A DNA stretch of 64,000 nt from Nocardiopsis sp. ATB16-24 (GCF_030271535.1 NZ_JASCXJ010000025.1:1-64000); one strand, 5' to 3'. Positions 39,072 to 48,236 are shown, counted from the first letter of the stretch. Notes: generated by a model from the sequence alone, not told the origin. Numbers and translations are program-made.

Positions 39072-39602
39072 ATGGCTGAGTACACCTTCGCGGCATCCCT
39101 GCCGACCCGCCTCGCCGCTCTCGCAGCCCTTGGCCTGCTCGTCACGGCCTGCGGCAACGAGCCCACCGGGGTGGACACCCCGACATCCGAGTCCGAACAG
39201 TCCGACGGCAACGAAGATTCCCCCGACTCCTCCACCGGGGAGGCCTCCGAGGAGGAGGGCGGCGAAGCCGACGTGCGGTTGACGATCGAGCGTTCGCTGA
39301 GCGACGACGAGAGTCTCGCTCCTGAGGAGGGTTACGAGGAGGGGGTGTGGACCCTGACGTGCGGCCCCGAGGGCGGTGACCACCCCGACGCCGAGGCCGC
39401 GTGCGCCCAGATCGAGGAGACCGGCACCGAACCCTTCGTCCTCGACACCTCCGACATGATGTGCACCATGCAGGTGGGCGGACCCGAGGTCGTCCACGTG
39501 ACCGGTCACGTGGACGGAACCGAGGTCGACACCGAGTTCAACAAGCTCAACGGCTGCGAGATCAGCCGCTTCGAGAGCGTGGAGAAGGTCCTCGCCCCCT
39601 GA
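39072..39602 (+). CDS. lipidated Streptomyces subtilisin inhibitor (SSI) family protein
   Basis: The 176-residue product has a signal ending LLVTAC with Cys27 for lipidation. An acidic linker (about 28-75) follows, then a complete SSI-type inhibitor domain: WTLTCGPEGGDHPDAEAACA, MCTMQVGG at the reactive loop, HVTGHVDGTEVDTEF, NGCEISRF. The residue before the scissile bond of SSI (Met) is retained in MCTM, so it may still inhibit subtilisin-like proteases. Most SSI proteins are secreted free; attachment to the membrane would place it as a guard at the cell surface. It ends in a strong terminator. Confidence 0.85.
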   Translation: MAEYTFAASLPTRLAALAALGLLVTACGNEPTGVDTPTSESEQSDGNEDSPDSSTGEASEEEGGEADVRLTIERSLSDDESLAPEEGYEEGVWTLTCGPEGGDHPDAEAACAQIEETGTEPFVLDTSDMMCTMQVGGPEVVHVTGHVDGTEVDTEFNKLNGCEISRFESVEKVLAP

Positions 39603-39625
39603 TCGGGGACGTCGATCGCGTGCGA

Positions 39626-39664
39626 GGGGGAGTCCCGGGCCTGAGGTCCGGGACTCCCCCTTTT
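39626..39664 (+). terminator. rho-independent terminator after the SSI gene
   Basis: GGGGGAGTCCCGG and CCGGGACTCCCCC form a 13-bp stem with a nine-base loop followed by TTTT. It starts 24 bp after the stop. Confidence 0.9.
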
Positions 39665-39740
39665 CGGCGCTTCCGGACACCGAGGTCGTCGGTGCCCCGT
39701 CTCTTCTCCGACCGGTCAACACAGCTGATCAGGGGTATGT

Positions 39741-39751
39741 CGAAACTTTCG
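39741..39751. promoter_or_regulatory. LacI-type operator, CGAAACTTTCG
   Basis: Identical to 11031-11041. It lies 261 bp before the GH3 gene and is too far for simple promoter blocking; it may pair with the site at 39925 by looping. Confidence 0.6.
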
Positions 39752-39924
39752 AGCGGCAAACGCTTCCCGAAGAACACTTCGACGAAACCACGTATTTTCT
39801 CACCAGCGAAAACCCCTTGCCTTTCCTGGGCACACCGGCGTCGTGTGACTTATCTCTCGCCAAGGGGTTGACCAGGTCACCGCGAATACGTACATTCTCG
39901 ATCAGTAAGTTTCGCTGTTAATGT
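39752..39924. other. promoter region of the GH3 cluster
   Basis: AT-richer than its surroundings with no gene. It probably holds the promoter for the catabolic operon between the two operators. I cannot fix a -10 with confidence. Confidence 0.4.
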
Positions 39925-39935
39925 CGAAAGTTTCG
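39925..39935. promoter_or_regulatory. LacI-type operator, CGAAAGTTTCG
   Basis: A perfect palindrome 77 bp before the GH3 start. It is the copy best placed to repress the cluster. Confidence 0.65.
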
Positions 39936-40011
39936 AATGTCGAGTGTACGCGACCCTCCACCCCTGGTTCCTCCCCGCACCCTCACCGAGCACAAGAAAG
40001 GCCCCTTTCAC

Positions 40012-42414
40012 ATGACCGGACCCTCTGACCACGTCGCCGGGCGGGAGAGCCCCGACGACGGTTGGCGCGATCCCTCACTTCCAGCCGCGGAGCGGGTCGA
40101 GCGACTGCTGGGGTTGATGACCCTGGAGGAGAAGGTCGCCCAGTTGCACGGTGTGTGGGTGAGCGCGAGCTCCTCCGGAGAGTCCGTCGCACCGCACCAG
40201 CACGACCTCACCCAGGACCCGCCCGCGTGGGAGAAGGTGATCGAGCACGGCCTCGGTCAGCTGACCCGCTCCTTCGGCACGGTCCCCGTGGAACCCGCCG
40301 CGGGACGGGCCTCCCTGGCCCGCAGCCAGCGCGAGATCATGGACGCCAACCGCTTCGGTATCCCGGCCGTGGCCCACGAGGAGTGCCTGGCCGGGTTCGC
40401 CGCCTGGTCGGCGACCATCTACCCCATCCCCCTCGCCTGGGGCGCCGGCTTCGACCCCGACCTCGTCGAGCGCATGGCCGCCCAGATCGGCGAGAGCATG
40501 CGCTCGGTCGGCGTCCACCAAGGTCTGGCCCCCGTCCTGGACGTGGCGCGCGACCCCAGGTGGGGCCGCACCGAGGAGACCATCGGCGAGGACCCCCACC
40601 TGGTGGCGACAGTGGGCACCGCCTACGTACGCGGCCTCCAGTCCTCGGGGATCGTGGCCACCCTCAAGCACTTCGTGGGCTACTCGGCCTCACGCGGCGG
40701 TCGCAACCTGGCCCCGGTCTCCGTCGGTCCCCGCGAGACCGCCGACGTACTGCTTCCGCCCTTCGAGATGGCCCTGCGCGAGGGTCGCGCCAAATCGGTC
40801 ATGCACGCCTACAACGACAACGACGGCCTGCCGGCCGCCGCCGACACCGGGCTGCTCACCCACCTGTTGCGCGACCGGTGGGGCTTCGAGGGCACCGTGG
40901 TCGCCGACTACTTCGGCATCACCTTCCTCCAGACCCTGCACCACCTCGCCGACTCCCCCGAACGGGCCGGGGCCCTGGCCCTGAACGCGGGCGTGGACGT
41001 GGAGCTGCCCACGGTGCACTGCTACGGCGAACGTCTCACCGGCATGGTCCGCTCCGGCCAGGTGCCCGAGGAACTGGTCGACAGGGCCGCGCGACGCGTC
41101 CTGCTCCAAAAGTGCGAACTGGGACTGCTCGACTCCGGATGGACCCCCGAGCCGGAGGACCCCGACTCCCCGGTGGACCTGGACCCCGCCGAGCACCGAG
41201 CGCTGGCCCGCACCCTCGCCGAGCGCTCCGTGGTGTTGCTGTCCAACCCCCGCGACGTGCTCCCCCTGTCGGGCGTCGCGGACCTCGCCCTGGTGGGGCC
41301 GCTCGCCGACACCTTCGAGGCCGTGCTCGGCTGCTACTCCTTCCCCGCGCACGTGGGCAGGCGTCATCCCGAATCCCCCGTCGGCGTCGAGATCCCCACG
41401 TTGCTGGAGGCCCTGCGCGCCGAACTGCCCCGTACCCGCGTGGCGCACGCGGAGGGGTGCTCGGTGGACGGCGCCTCCACCGAGGGGTTCGACGAGGCGG
41501 TACGGGCCGCCACCGGCGCCGAGGTGTGCGTGGCCGTGGTCGGGGACCGCTCCGACCTGTTCGGCCGAGGGACCTCCGGAGAGGGCTGTGACGTGGAGGA
41601 CCTGCGCCTTCCCGGTGTGCAGCAGGAACTCCTGGAGGCCCTCGTCGACACGGGCACCCCCGTCGTCGCGGTGGTGGTGTCCGGACGCCCCTACGCGCTC
41701 GGCGAGGTGGGCGACCGCCTCGCCGCCGTCGTCCAGGCCTTCCTGCCCGGTGAGGAGGGCATGCCCGCCGTGGCCGGGGTGCTCTCCGGCCGGGTCAACC
41801 CCAGTGGGCGTCTTCCGGTGTCCATGCCGCGCGGGTCGGGCGCCCAGCCCACCACCTACCTCGGCCCCGACCTGGCCCATCGCAGCGACGTGAGCTCGGT
41901 CGACCCCACCCCGCTCCACCCCTTCGGCCACGGACTGTCCTACACCCGGTTCGTCTGGGAGGACCCGCGCGTGGACGGGCGTGCCCTCCTTCCGGAGGAG
42001 GTGTCCGTGATCGGCACCGACGGCGAGATCACCGTCGGCTGCACCGTCCGCAACGTCGGCGACCGTGCGGGCACCGAGGTCGTCCAGCTCTACCTGCACG
42101 ATCCCGTCGCCCGGATCGCCCTGCCCCGCAGGCGTCTCATCGGTTACGCACGGGTGAGCCTGGAGGCGGGCGAGGCCCGGGCACTGGACTTCACCGTGCA
42201 CGCGGACCTGTCCTCCTACACCGGGCCGGACGGTGAGCGCGTGGTCGATCCCGGCCGTCTGGAACTGCTGCTGTCCGCCTCCAGCCAGGACGTCAGACAC
42301 ACGGTCCCCGTGCGGCTCGACGGCCCCGCACGCGTGGTGGACCACACCCGCCGCCTGACGTGCGAGGTCCACCTCGATCCCGTCGACGACAAGGAGGTGC
42401 TCACACGCGGATGA
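40012..42414 (+). CDS. family 3 glycoside hydrolase (beta-glucosidase/beta-xylosidase type)
   Basis: The 800-residue product is a full GH3 enzyme. The N-terminal barrel carries PLAWGAGFDPDLVERMAAQI, the KHFVGYSASRGGRN loop, VMHAYNDNDGLPAAAD and the nucleophile aspartate in VVADYFGI. The second domain and a C-terminal fibronectin type III-like domain (HPFGHGLSYTRFVWEDPRV, VRNVGDRAGTEVVQLYLHDP) follow. No signal peptide is present, so it acts on glycosides after uptake. It is the first gene of the catabolic cluster. ATG 40012 follows AAGAAAGG. Confidence 0.93.
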   Translation: MTGPSDHVAGRESPDDGWRDPSLPAAERVERLLGLMTLEEKVAQLHGVWVSASSSGESVAPHQHDLTQDPPAWEKVIEHGLGQLTRSFGTVPVEPAAGRASLARSQREIMDANRFGIPAVAHEECLAGFAAWSATIYPIPLAWGAGFDPDLVERMAAQIGESMRSVGVHQGLAPVLDVARDPRWGRTEETIGEDPHLVATVGTAYVRGLQSSGIVATLKHFVGYSASRGGRNLAPVSVGPRETADVLLPPFEMALREGRAKSVMHAYNDNDGLPAAADTGLLTHLLRDRWGFEGTVVADYFGITFLQTLHHLADSPERAGALALNAGVDVELPTVHCYGERLTGMVRSGQVPEELVDRAARRVLLQKCELGLLDSGWTPEPEDPDSPVDLDPAEHRALARTLAERSVVLLSNPRDVLPLSGVADLALVGPLADTFEAVLGCYSFPAHVGRRHPESPVGVEIPTLLEALRAELPRTRVAHAEGCSVDGASTEGFDEAVRAATGAEVCVAVVGDRSDLFGRGTSGEGCDVEDLRLPGVQQELLEALVDTGTPVVAVVVSGRPYALGEVGDRLAAVVQAFLPGEEGMPAVAGVLSGRVNPSGRLPVSMPRGSGAQPTTYLGPDLAHRSDVSSVDPTPLHPFGHGLSYTRFVWEDPRVDGRALLPEEVSVIGTDGEITVGCTVRNVGDRAGTEVVQLYLHDPVARIALPRRRLIGYARVSLEAGEARALDFTVHADLSSYTGPDGERVVDPGRLELLLSASSQDVRHTVPVRLDGPARVVDHTRRLTCEVHLDPVDDKEVLTRG

Positions 42415-42466
42415 GCAGGACCCTCCGGGGCGCTCCGCCGTCTCCCACCCTCCCCTGACGGGGCCT

Positions 42467-42493
42467 CCGGGCGTCTGCCCGTCAGACGCCCGG
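42467..42493 (+). terminator. 11-bp stem-loop after the GH3 gene
   Basis: CCGGGCGTCTG (42467-42477) pairs with CAGACGCCCGG (42483-42493). There is no T run; it may be an attenuator or 3'-end stabiliser, as the next gene is in the same direction. Confidence 0.5.
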
Positions 42494-42512
42494 GGCGTCC
42501 CACGGGCGTCAG

Positions 42513-42524
42513 GCAAGCGCTTAC
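42513..42524. promoter_or_regulatory. AAGCGCTT palindrome, possible second operator type
   Basis: GCAAGCGCTTAC contains the 8-bp palindrome AAGCGCTT (42515-42522), a shape common for LacI-family sites with a central CG. It lies 77 bp before the oxidoreductase gene. Support is from sequence shape only. Confidence 0.35.
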
Positions 42525-42600
42525 CAACAGAATCCGGCCCCGCGTCCCCAGGCTCCTCGCCACCCACCCCCCACCCCCCGCTGACAGAGGAGAACGACAC

Positions 42601-43713
42601 ATGAGCCCCCCTCCGACGGTCTCCGGCCCCACCGGCCCGGTCCGCGTCGCCCTCGTGGGCACCGGGAACATCGCCCGTTTCCACGCCTCGGCACTGGCCT
42701 CCCTCCCCGAGCAGGCCGAGATCGTCGCCGCGGTCGACGTCGACACCGAGGTCCTCACCGCCTTCCGCTCCCGGTTCGCCATCCCCGCGGGATACACCGA
42801 CCTGTCCGCGATGCTGGAGGACCAACGCCCCGAACTGGTGCACGTGTGCACGCCACCGGGCCTGCACCTGCCCCAGGTCCAGACCTGTCTGGGGGCCGGC
42901 GCCTCCGTACTGGTGGAGAAACCCCCGGCGCTGAGCCTGGCCGAGGCCGAGAAGATGGCGGCGGCCGAGGGCGGCGAGGGCGGGCCGTGGCTGGCCACCG
43001 TGTTCCAACACCGCTTCGGCTCGGGGGCCCGCCGGGTGCGCGCGCTGGCCGACGCCGGCGTCCTCGGACGCCCGCTGGTGGCGGCCTGCCACACCACGTG
43101 GTTCAGACCGCAGGAGTACTTCGACGTGCCCTGGCGCGGCAGGTGGGAGACCGAGGGCGGCGGCCCGACCATGGGGCACGGGATCCACCAGATGGACCTG
43201 TTGCTGTCCCTGTTGGGCGAGTGGACGGAGGTGTCGGCGACCGCCCGCCGCCAGGCACGCGACGTCGAGACCGAGGACGTCTCCCTGGCCCGCGTGGACT
43301 TCGCCGGCGGGGCGGTGGCCAGTGTGGTCAACAGCCTGGTCTCGCCCCAGGAGGAGAGCCGCATCCGGATCGACTACGAACGGGCCACCGTCGAACTGGT
43401 CCACCTGTACGGCTACGGCGACTCCGACTGGCGGATCACCCCCGCGCCCGGGTTCGAGGAGGAGATCACCACCGCCTGGGAGAGCGGCGAACGGGGGACC
43501 GACAGCGGACACCACGCCCAGATCACCCAGGTGCTGACCGCCTTACGCCAGGGCACCGCCCCGCCGGTGACCTCCGCCGAGTCGCTGCGGACGATGCGCC
43601 TGGTCGCGGGCGTCTACGCCTCCTCCTTCGGCGGACGTCCCGTCACCCCCGCCGACCTGGGACCGGAGTCGCCGTTCCACGCCCGCATGGACGGTGGAGG
43701 CGTCCGATGGTGA
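42601..43713 (+). CDS. Gfo/Idh/MocA-family oxidoreductase
   Basis: The 370-residue product has the N-terminal Rossmann motif VALVGTGNIARFHASAL, VHVCTPPGLHLPQ, VEKPPALS (the EKP motif that binds the nicotinamide ring and substrate) and GHGIHQMDLLLSLLG with the likely catalytic His. Enzymes of this family oxidise or reduce hydroxyls on sugars, cyclitols and glycosides using NAD(P). Placed with GH3 and DUF6807 genes, it may produce a keto-sugar intermediate (inference). Start ATG 42601 behind AGAGGAG. Confidence 0.9.
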   Translation: MSPPPTVSGPTGPVRVALVGTGNIARFHASALASLPEQAEIVAAVDVDTEVLTAFRSRFAIPAGYTDLSAMLEDQRPELVHVCTPPGLHLPQVQTCLGAGASVLVEKPPALSLAEAEKMAAAEGGEGGPWLATVFQHRFGSGARRVRALADAGVLGRPLVAACHTTWFRPQEYFDVPWRGRWETEGGGPTMGHGIHQMDLLLSLLGEWTEVSATARRQARDVETEDVSLARVDFAGGAVASVVNSLVSPQEESRIRIDYERATVELVHLYGYGDSDWRITPAPGFEEEITTAWESGERGTDSGHHAQITQVLTALRQGTAPPVTSAESLRTMRLVAGVYASSFGGRPVTPADLGPESPFHARMDGGGVRW

Positions 43714-43745
43714 CACCGCGCCCGCGGGCGCCTCTCCACCCGAGC

Positions 43746-43769
43746 GGGGGCCGTCGGAAGACGGCCCCC
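43746..43769 (+). promoter_or_regulatory. 10-bp intercistronic stem-loop
   Basis: GGGGGCCGTC and GACGGCCCCC enclose GGAA just before the permease gene. It is likely an mRNA processing or stabilising hairpin that adjusts expression of the transporter relative to upstream enzymes. Confidence 0.5.
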
Positions 43770-43783
43770 ACGAGGGGGACGCC

Positions 43784-44785
43784 ATGCGCCGCTACGTGAT
43801 CCGCCGCCTGCTGTACATGGTCCCGACCCTGTTCGCCATCTCGCTCGTGGCGTTCCTGGTGATCCAACTGCCCCCCGGCAACTTCCTGACCGCCTACATC
43901 GCCCAGCTGTCCGCCCAGGGGCAAGGGGTGGACAACGCGCAGATCCGTGCGCTGGAGGAGCGGTACGGGCTCAACGACCCCTTCTTCGTCCAGTACTGGC
44001 GCTGGATCTCCGGGATCCTCCTGCACGGCGACTTCGGCCAGTCCTTCCAGTACCACCGCCCGGTGGCCGACCTGATGTGGGACCGGATCGGCCTCACCCT
44101 GGTCCTGGCCGTGTCCACACTGCTGCTGAGCTGGGCGATCGCCTTCCCCCTCGGGGTGTACTCGGCGGTGCGCCAGTACTCCCTCGGCGACTACGCCGTG
44201 ACCTTCGTCGGATTCGTCGGACTGGCCACCCCGAACTTCATGCTCGCCCTGATCTTCGCCTGGGTGTCCTTCCGCTACTTCGGTCAGAGCGTGGGCGGCA
44301 TCGTCTCGCGCGAGTACGTCGACGCCGCCTGGAACCTCGGCAAGGTCCTGGACGTGGTCTCCAACCTGTGGATCCCGGTCCTGATCATCGGCACGGCGGG
44401 CACGGCTGCGCTCATCCGGGTGCTGCGGGCCAACCTCCTGGACGAACTGCGCAAGCCCTACGTCACCACCGCCCGCGCCAAGGGCCTGCCCGAGTGGCGA
44501 GTCATCCTCAAGTACCCCGTACGCATGGCGCTCAGCCCCTTCATCAGCACCATCGGTTGGATCCTGCCCACCCTCGTGGGCGGCGAGGTGCTGGTCTCCA
44601 TCGTGCTGAGCCTGGAGACGACCGGGCCGCTCCTGGTCGAGTCCCTGCGCAACCAGGACATGTACCTGGCCGGAAGCGTCATCCTCGTCCTCGGCGCGCT
44701 GACGGTCATCGGCACCCTGCTCTCCGACCTGCTCCTGGCCTGGTGGGACCCGCGTATCCGCTACCAACACATGGAGAGGGTGTGA
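43784..44785 (+). CDS. ABC transporter permease, DppB type
   Basis: The 333-residue product is the DppB-type inner membrane permease of an oligopeptide-class importer. MRRYVIRRLLYMVPTLFAIS is a typical start, six membrane segments follow, and the EAA loop that docks the ATPases reads NLLDELRKPYVTTARAKGLP. A longer first periplasmic loop (about residues 28-95) contains LERRYGLN-type sequence (EERYGLNDPFFVQYWRW). In actinobacteria such systems import glycosides and peptides. ATG 43784 is chosen by position and alignment to the family. Confidence 0.93.
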   Translation: MRRYVIRRLLYMVPTLFAISLVAFLVIQLPPGNFLTAYIAQLSAQGQGVDNAQIRALEERYGLNDPFFVQYWRWISGILLHGDFGQSFQYHRPVADLMWDRIGLTLVLAVSTLLLSWAIAFPLGVYSAVRQYSLGDYAVTFVGFVGLATPNFMLALIFAWVSFRYFGQSVGGIVSREYVDAAWNLGKVLDVVSNLWIPVLIIGTAGTAALIRVLRANLLDELRKPYVTTARAKGLPEWRVILKYPVRMALSPFISTIGWILPTLVGGEVLVSIVLSLETTGPLLVESLRNQDMYLAGSVILVLGALTVIGTLLSDLLLAWWDPRIRYQHMERV

Positions 44786-44787
44786 CC

Positions 44788-46005
44788 ATGGGACCGTCGC
44801 CCGAACACCCCCCGCTCCCCGCGAGAGGATCCGACGCCGCCCCCGAGGCCCCCGGCACGACGACCACCGAGGAGAGCCGGACGGACCTTCCCGGTGACGT
44901 GCCCCAGCGGGTGCTGGTCTGGCGGCGTTTCCGCCGCAACAGGCCGGCCGTCGCCGGTGCGCTCGTCCTGTGCGTGCTCGTCCTGGTGTCGATCTTCTCC
45001 GAGTTCCTCGCGCCCGGCACACCGGGCGCCTACAACGCCGACCGCACCTACGCCCCACCCCAGCGGCTCCACTTCGTGGACACCTCCGACGGCTTCGACC
45101 TGGGCATGTACGTGTACGACTACGAGGTGGAACGCGACCCCGAGACGCTCGCCAACACCTACACCGTCGACGAGTCCGCCAAGATCCCGGTCGGCCTGTT
45201 CGTGCGCGGCCGACCCTACGAGATGTGGGGCCTGTTCCCCGGCGACCTCCACCTGATCGGCGCCAAGGACCCCGACCAGGACGTGTACCTGTTGGGCGCC
45301 GACCGCAACGGGCGCGACATGGCCTCCCGGATCGTCTACGGCACCCGGGTGTCGATGTCCATCGGTCTGGCCGGGGTGGCCCTGTCCTTCGTCCTCGGAC
45401 TCGTGCTCGGCGGACTCTCGGGCTACCTAGGCGGACGTGTGGACAACGGCATCCAACGCGTCATCGAGTTCCTGATGTCCATCCCCACGATCCCGCTGTG
45501 GATGGGACTCTCCGCGGCCGTTCCCCGTGACTGGGGCGCGATCCAGACCTACCTGGCCATCACCGTGATCCTCTCGCTCATCGGCTGGACCGACCTGGCG
45601 CGTGTGGTGCGCGGCCGTTTCCTCTCCCTGCGCCAGGAGGACTTCGTGACGGCCGCGCGGCTGGACGGGTGCGGCACCGGCCGGGTCATCGGCCGCCACA
45701 TGCTGCCGTCCTTCACCAGCCACATCATCGCCTCCCTGACCCTGGCGGTGCCGTTCATGATCCTGGCCGAGACCTCTTTGTCCTTCCTCGGCCTGGGACT
45801 CCAGGCACCGGTCGTGAGCTGGGGCGTGCTCCTCCAGGAGGCGCAGAACATCCACTCGATCGCCAACGCGCCCTGGCTCCTGTTGCCAGGGGCCGCGGTG
45901 ACGGTGGCGGTCCTGGTGCTCAACTTCGTCGGCGACGGTGTCCGCGACGCCGCCGACCCCTACAGCCAGGGAGGTGGTCGCCTTGGCGACCGGAACCCGC
46001 GGTGA
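44788..46005 (+). CDS. ABC transporter permease, DppC type, with large periplasmic insert
   Basis: The 405-residue product is the DppC partner. It has a cytoplasmic N-terminus of about 45 residues, the first membrane helix (VAGALVLCVLVLVSIFSEFL), then about 105 periplasmic residues before GADRNGRDMASRIVYGTRVS, five more helices, and the EAA loop RQEDFVTAARLDGCGTGRVI. The insert (VDTSDGFDLGMYVYDYEVER onward) is larger than in E. coli DppC and recurs in a glycan-importing subgroup. Two bases separate it from the DppB gene. Confidence 0.93.
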   Translation: MGPSPEHPPLPARGSDAAPEAPGTTTTEESRTDLPGDVPQRVLVWRRFRRNRPAVAGALVLCVLVLVSIFSEFLAPGTPGAYNADRTYAPPQRLHFVDTSDGFDLGMYVYDYEVERDPETLANTYTVDESAKIPVGLFVRGRPYEMWGLFPGDLHLIGAKDPDQDVYLLGADRNGRDMASRIVYGTRVSMSIGLAGVALSFVLGLVLGGLSGYLGGRVDNGIQRVIEFLMSIPTIPLWMGLSAAVPRDWGAIQTYLAITVILSLIGWTDLARVVRGRFLSLRQEDFVTAARLDGCGTGRVIGRHMLPSFTSHIIASLTLAVPFMILAETSLSFLGLGLQAPVVSWGVLLQEAQNIHSIANAPWLLLPGAAVTVAVLVLNFVGDGVRDAADPYSQGGGRLGDRNPR

Positions 46006-47062
46006 CGTGGTCCTGGACATCAGGGGCCTGCGCACGCACTTCTTCACCGACGACTCCGTGATCCGGGCCGTGGACGGCGCCGACCTGGCGGTCCGCAGGG
46101 GCGGCACGCTGTGCGTGGTGGGCGAGAGCGGCTGCGGCAAGAGCGCCATGGCCCGCTCGGTGCTGCAACTGGTCGAACCGCCCGGCAGGGTGGTGGGCGG
46201 TCGGATCCTGCTGTATCCGTCCGAGGGCGCCGACGACCCCGTGGACCTGGCGTCCCTGCACCCCACCGGCAGGCGCATCCGCGCGGTCCGCGGCCGTGAG
46301 GTGGCCATGGTCTTCCAAGAGCCCATGTCCTCACTGTCCCTGGTGCACACCGTCGGCGACCAGATCGGCGAGTCCCTGCGCGTGCACCACGGCATGTCGC
46401 GCCGAGACGCCCGTGGGCGCGCCGTCGAACTCCTCGACCGCGTGCGCGTCCCCGGCTCCGCACGCGTCGTGGACTCCTATCCCTTCCAGCTCTCCGGAGG
46501 GATGCGCCAACGGGTGATGATCGCGATGGCGCTGGCCTGCGGGCCCCGCGTCCTGGTCGCCGACGAACCCACCACCGCGCTGGACGTCACCACACAGGCG
46601 CAGATCCTCGACCTGTTCGACGACCTGCGCCGCGACACCGGCATGGGCGTGCTCTTCATCACCCACGACATGGGCGTGGTCGCCGAGATCGCCGACGAGG
46701 TCGCCGTCATGTACCTGGGCACGGTGGTCGAACAGGGACCCGTGGACGAGATCTTCCACGATCCCCGCCACCCCTACACCCGGGCCCTGTTGGAGGCCGT
46801 GCCCAGGATCGGCGTGCCCCGGTCACGCCGCCTGCCCACCATCAGGGGCGCGGTCCCCGCTCCCGGCACCCGGCCCACCGGTTGTGTGTTCCGCACCCGG
46901 TGCCCCGAGGCCGTGGAGGGGTTGTGCGACACCACCGTTCCCCCCGTCACGGTGCCGGGCCCCGGCCGCCGCGTGCGCTGCCTCCTCCAGGAGGGCCCCG
47001 CGGACGGCACCACCGGGGAAGAGACCACCCCGACCGGTGAGGAGAGCGTCCATGTCGACTGA
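45974..47062 (+). CDS. ABC transporter ATP-binding protein, DppD type
   Basis: The 362-residue ATPase has Walker [10 protein letters not shown], the Q-loop VFQEPMSSL, signature LSGGMRQRV, Walker B VLVADEPTTALD and the H-loop ITHDMGVVAEIADEVAVMYL. The C-terminal extension with GCVFRTRCPEA is the 4Fe-4S-type motif region seen in DppD/OppD proteins. The start is uncertain: GTG 45974, TTG 45983 (best ribosome-binding spacing) or GTG 46007. It overlaps both neighbours, so the four genes are one operon. Confidence 0.93.
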   Translation: MVALATGTRGDVVLDIRGLRTHFFTDDSVIRAVDGADLAVRRGGTLCVVGESGCGKSAMARSVLQLVEPPGRVVGGRILLYPSEGADDPVDLASLHPTGRRIRAVRGREVAMVFQEPMSSLSLVHTVGDQIGESLRVHHGMSRRDARGRAVELLDRVRVPGSARVVDSYPFQLSGGMRQRVMIAMALACGPRVLVADEPTTALDVTTQAQILDLFDDLRRDTGMGVLFITHDMGVVAEIADEVAVMYLGTVVEQGPVDEIFHDPRHPYTRALLEAVPRIGVPRSRRLPTIRGAVPAPGTRPTGCVFRTRCPEAVEGLCDTTVPPVTVPGPGRRVRCLLQEGPADGTTGEETTPTGEESVHVD

Positions 47063-48236
47063 GACCCCGGCCGGCGCACCGGCCCCCGTATCGCCCCAGG
47101 CCCAAGACCCTCCCACCGACGAAAGAGCCGCGGAGCGAAGGACCGAACCCGTTCTGAGCGTCCGCGGACTGGAGGTGGCCTACCCCCTCCGCGGACGGCG
47201 CCTCGCCGGCCGCCACCGCCACGTGCGGGCCGTGGCCGGGGTGGACCTGGACGTGCACCAGGGCGAGACCCTCGGCCTGGTCGGGGAGTCCGGATGCGGC
47301 AAGACCACCCTGGGGTCGAGCATCATGCGGGCCCGACCGGAGGCCTCCGGGAGCATCCGCTACCGCGCCGCCGACGGCCGTGTCCTGGACGCCCTGGCGC
47401 TCTCCTCCGCCGACGCCGCCGTCTACCGGCGCGAGGTGCGGATGGTCTTCCAGGACCCGCAGTCCTCCCTCAACCCGCGGATGACCCTGCGCGACATCGT
47501 GGGCGAGCCCCTGCGCATGCTGCTGGGCCTGCGCGGGCGGGAGCTGGAGGCACGTGTCCGCGAGACCATGGAGCGGGTCGGGCTGCACCCCGACCACCTG
47601 CGCCGCTACCCGCACGCCTTCTCCGGCGGCCAGCGCCAACGGGTGAGCATCGCCCGCGCGCTGGTCCCCGGACCACGTCTGGTCGTGGCCGACGAGGCGG
47701 TCAGCGCCCTGGACACCTCCGTGCGCTCCCAGATCCTCAACCTGCTCCAGGACCTCCAGGACGAACTGGGCCTGACCTACCTGTTCGTCTCCCACGACCT
47801 GTCGGTGGTCGAGCACGTGTGCGACCGGGTCGCGGTCATGTACCTGGGGCGGATCGTGGAGGTGGCGCCCACCGGCGAACTGTTCGCCGGGCCGCTGCAC
47901 CCCTACACCGAGGCGCTGATCTCCGCGGTGCCCATCCCCGACCCCCGACTGCGCGGCACCCGCGAACGCGTACGGCTCACCGGCGAGGTGCCCGACCCCT
48001 CGCAGCCGCCGTCGGGCTGCCCCTTCCATCCCCGGTGCCGGTACGCCACCGACCTGTGCGCCACCGAGGAGCCCGCACCGCGTGAGGCCGCTCCGGGCCG
48101 CACGGTGGCCTGTCACCACGCCGAGAGTCTCGACCTGACCGGGATCCTCGGCCCCGTCGCGTCCGACGCCTCCGGCGTCGACCTCCCGACCCGCACCAGG
48201 CGGGAACCCCCCACGAGGCAGGAGAAGGACACATGA
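47052..48236 (+). CDS. ABC transporter ATP-binding protein, DppF type
   Basis: The 394-residue ATPase carries Walker [12 protein letters not shown]-loop [20 protein letters not shown], signature [12 protein letters not shown], Walker [13 protein letters not shown] and H-loop [20 protein letters not shown], with a C-terminal [11 protein letters not shown] motif. It pairs with the DppD type to power uptake. Walker B reads DEAVSALD where DEPTSALD is usual; the catalytic Glu is kept. It overlaps the upstream gene by 11 bp and the binding-protein gene by 4 bp. Confidence 0.93.
   Translation: MSTETPAGAPAPVSPQAQDPPTDERAAERRTEPVLSVRGLEVAYPLRGRRLAGRHRHVRAVAGVDLDVHQGETLGLVGESGCGKTTLGSSIMRARPEASGSIRYRAADGRVLDALALSSADAAVYRREVRMVFQDPQSSLNPRMTLRDIVGEPLRMLLGLRGRELEARVRETMERVGLHPDHLRRYPHAFSGGQRQRVSIARALVPGPRLVVADEAVSALDTSVRSQILNLLQDLQDELGLTYLFVSHDLSVVEHVCDRVAVMYLGRIVEVAPTGELFAGPLHPYTEALISAVPIPDPRLRGTRERVRLTGEVPDPSQPPSGCPFHPRCRYATDLCATEEPAPREAAPGRTVACHHAESLDLTGILGPVASDASGVDLPTRTRREPPTRQEKDT

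Noticed and set aside
40690..43515. A 941-codon minus-strand frame opposite the GH3 and oxidoreductase genes
   Set aside because: Mirror of strongly coding DNA; no ribosome-binding site and repetitive composition.
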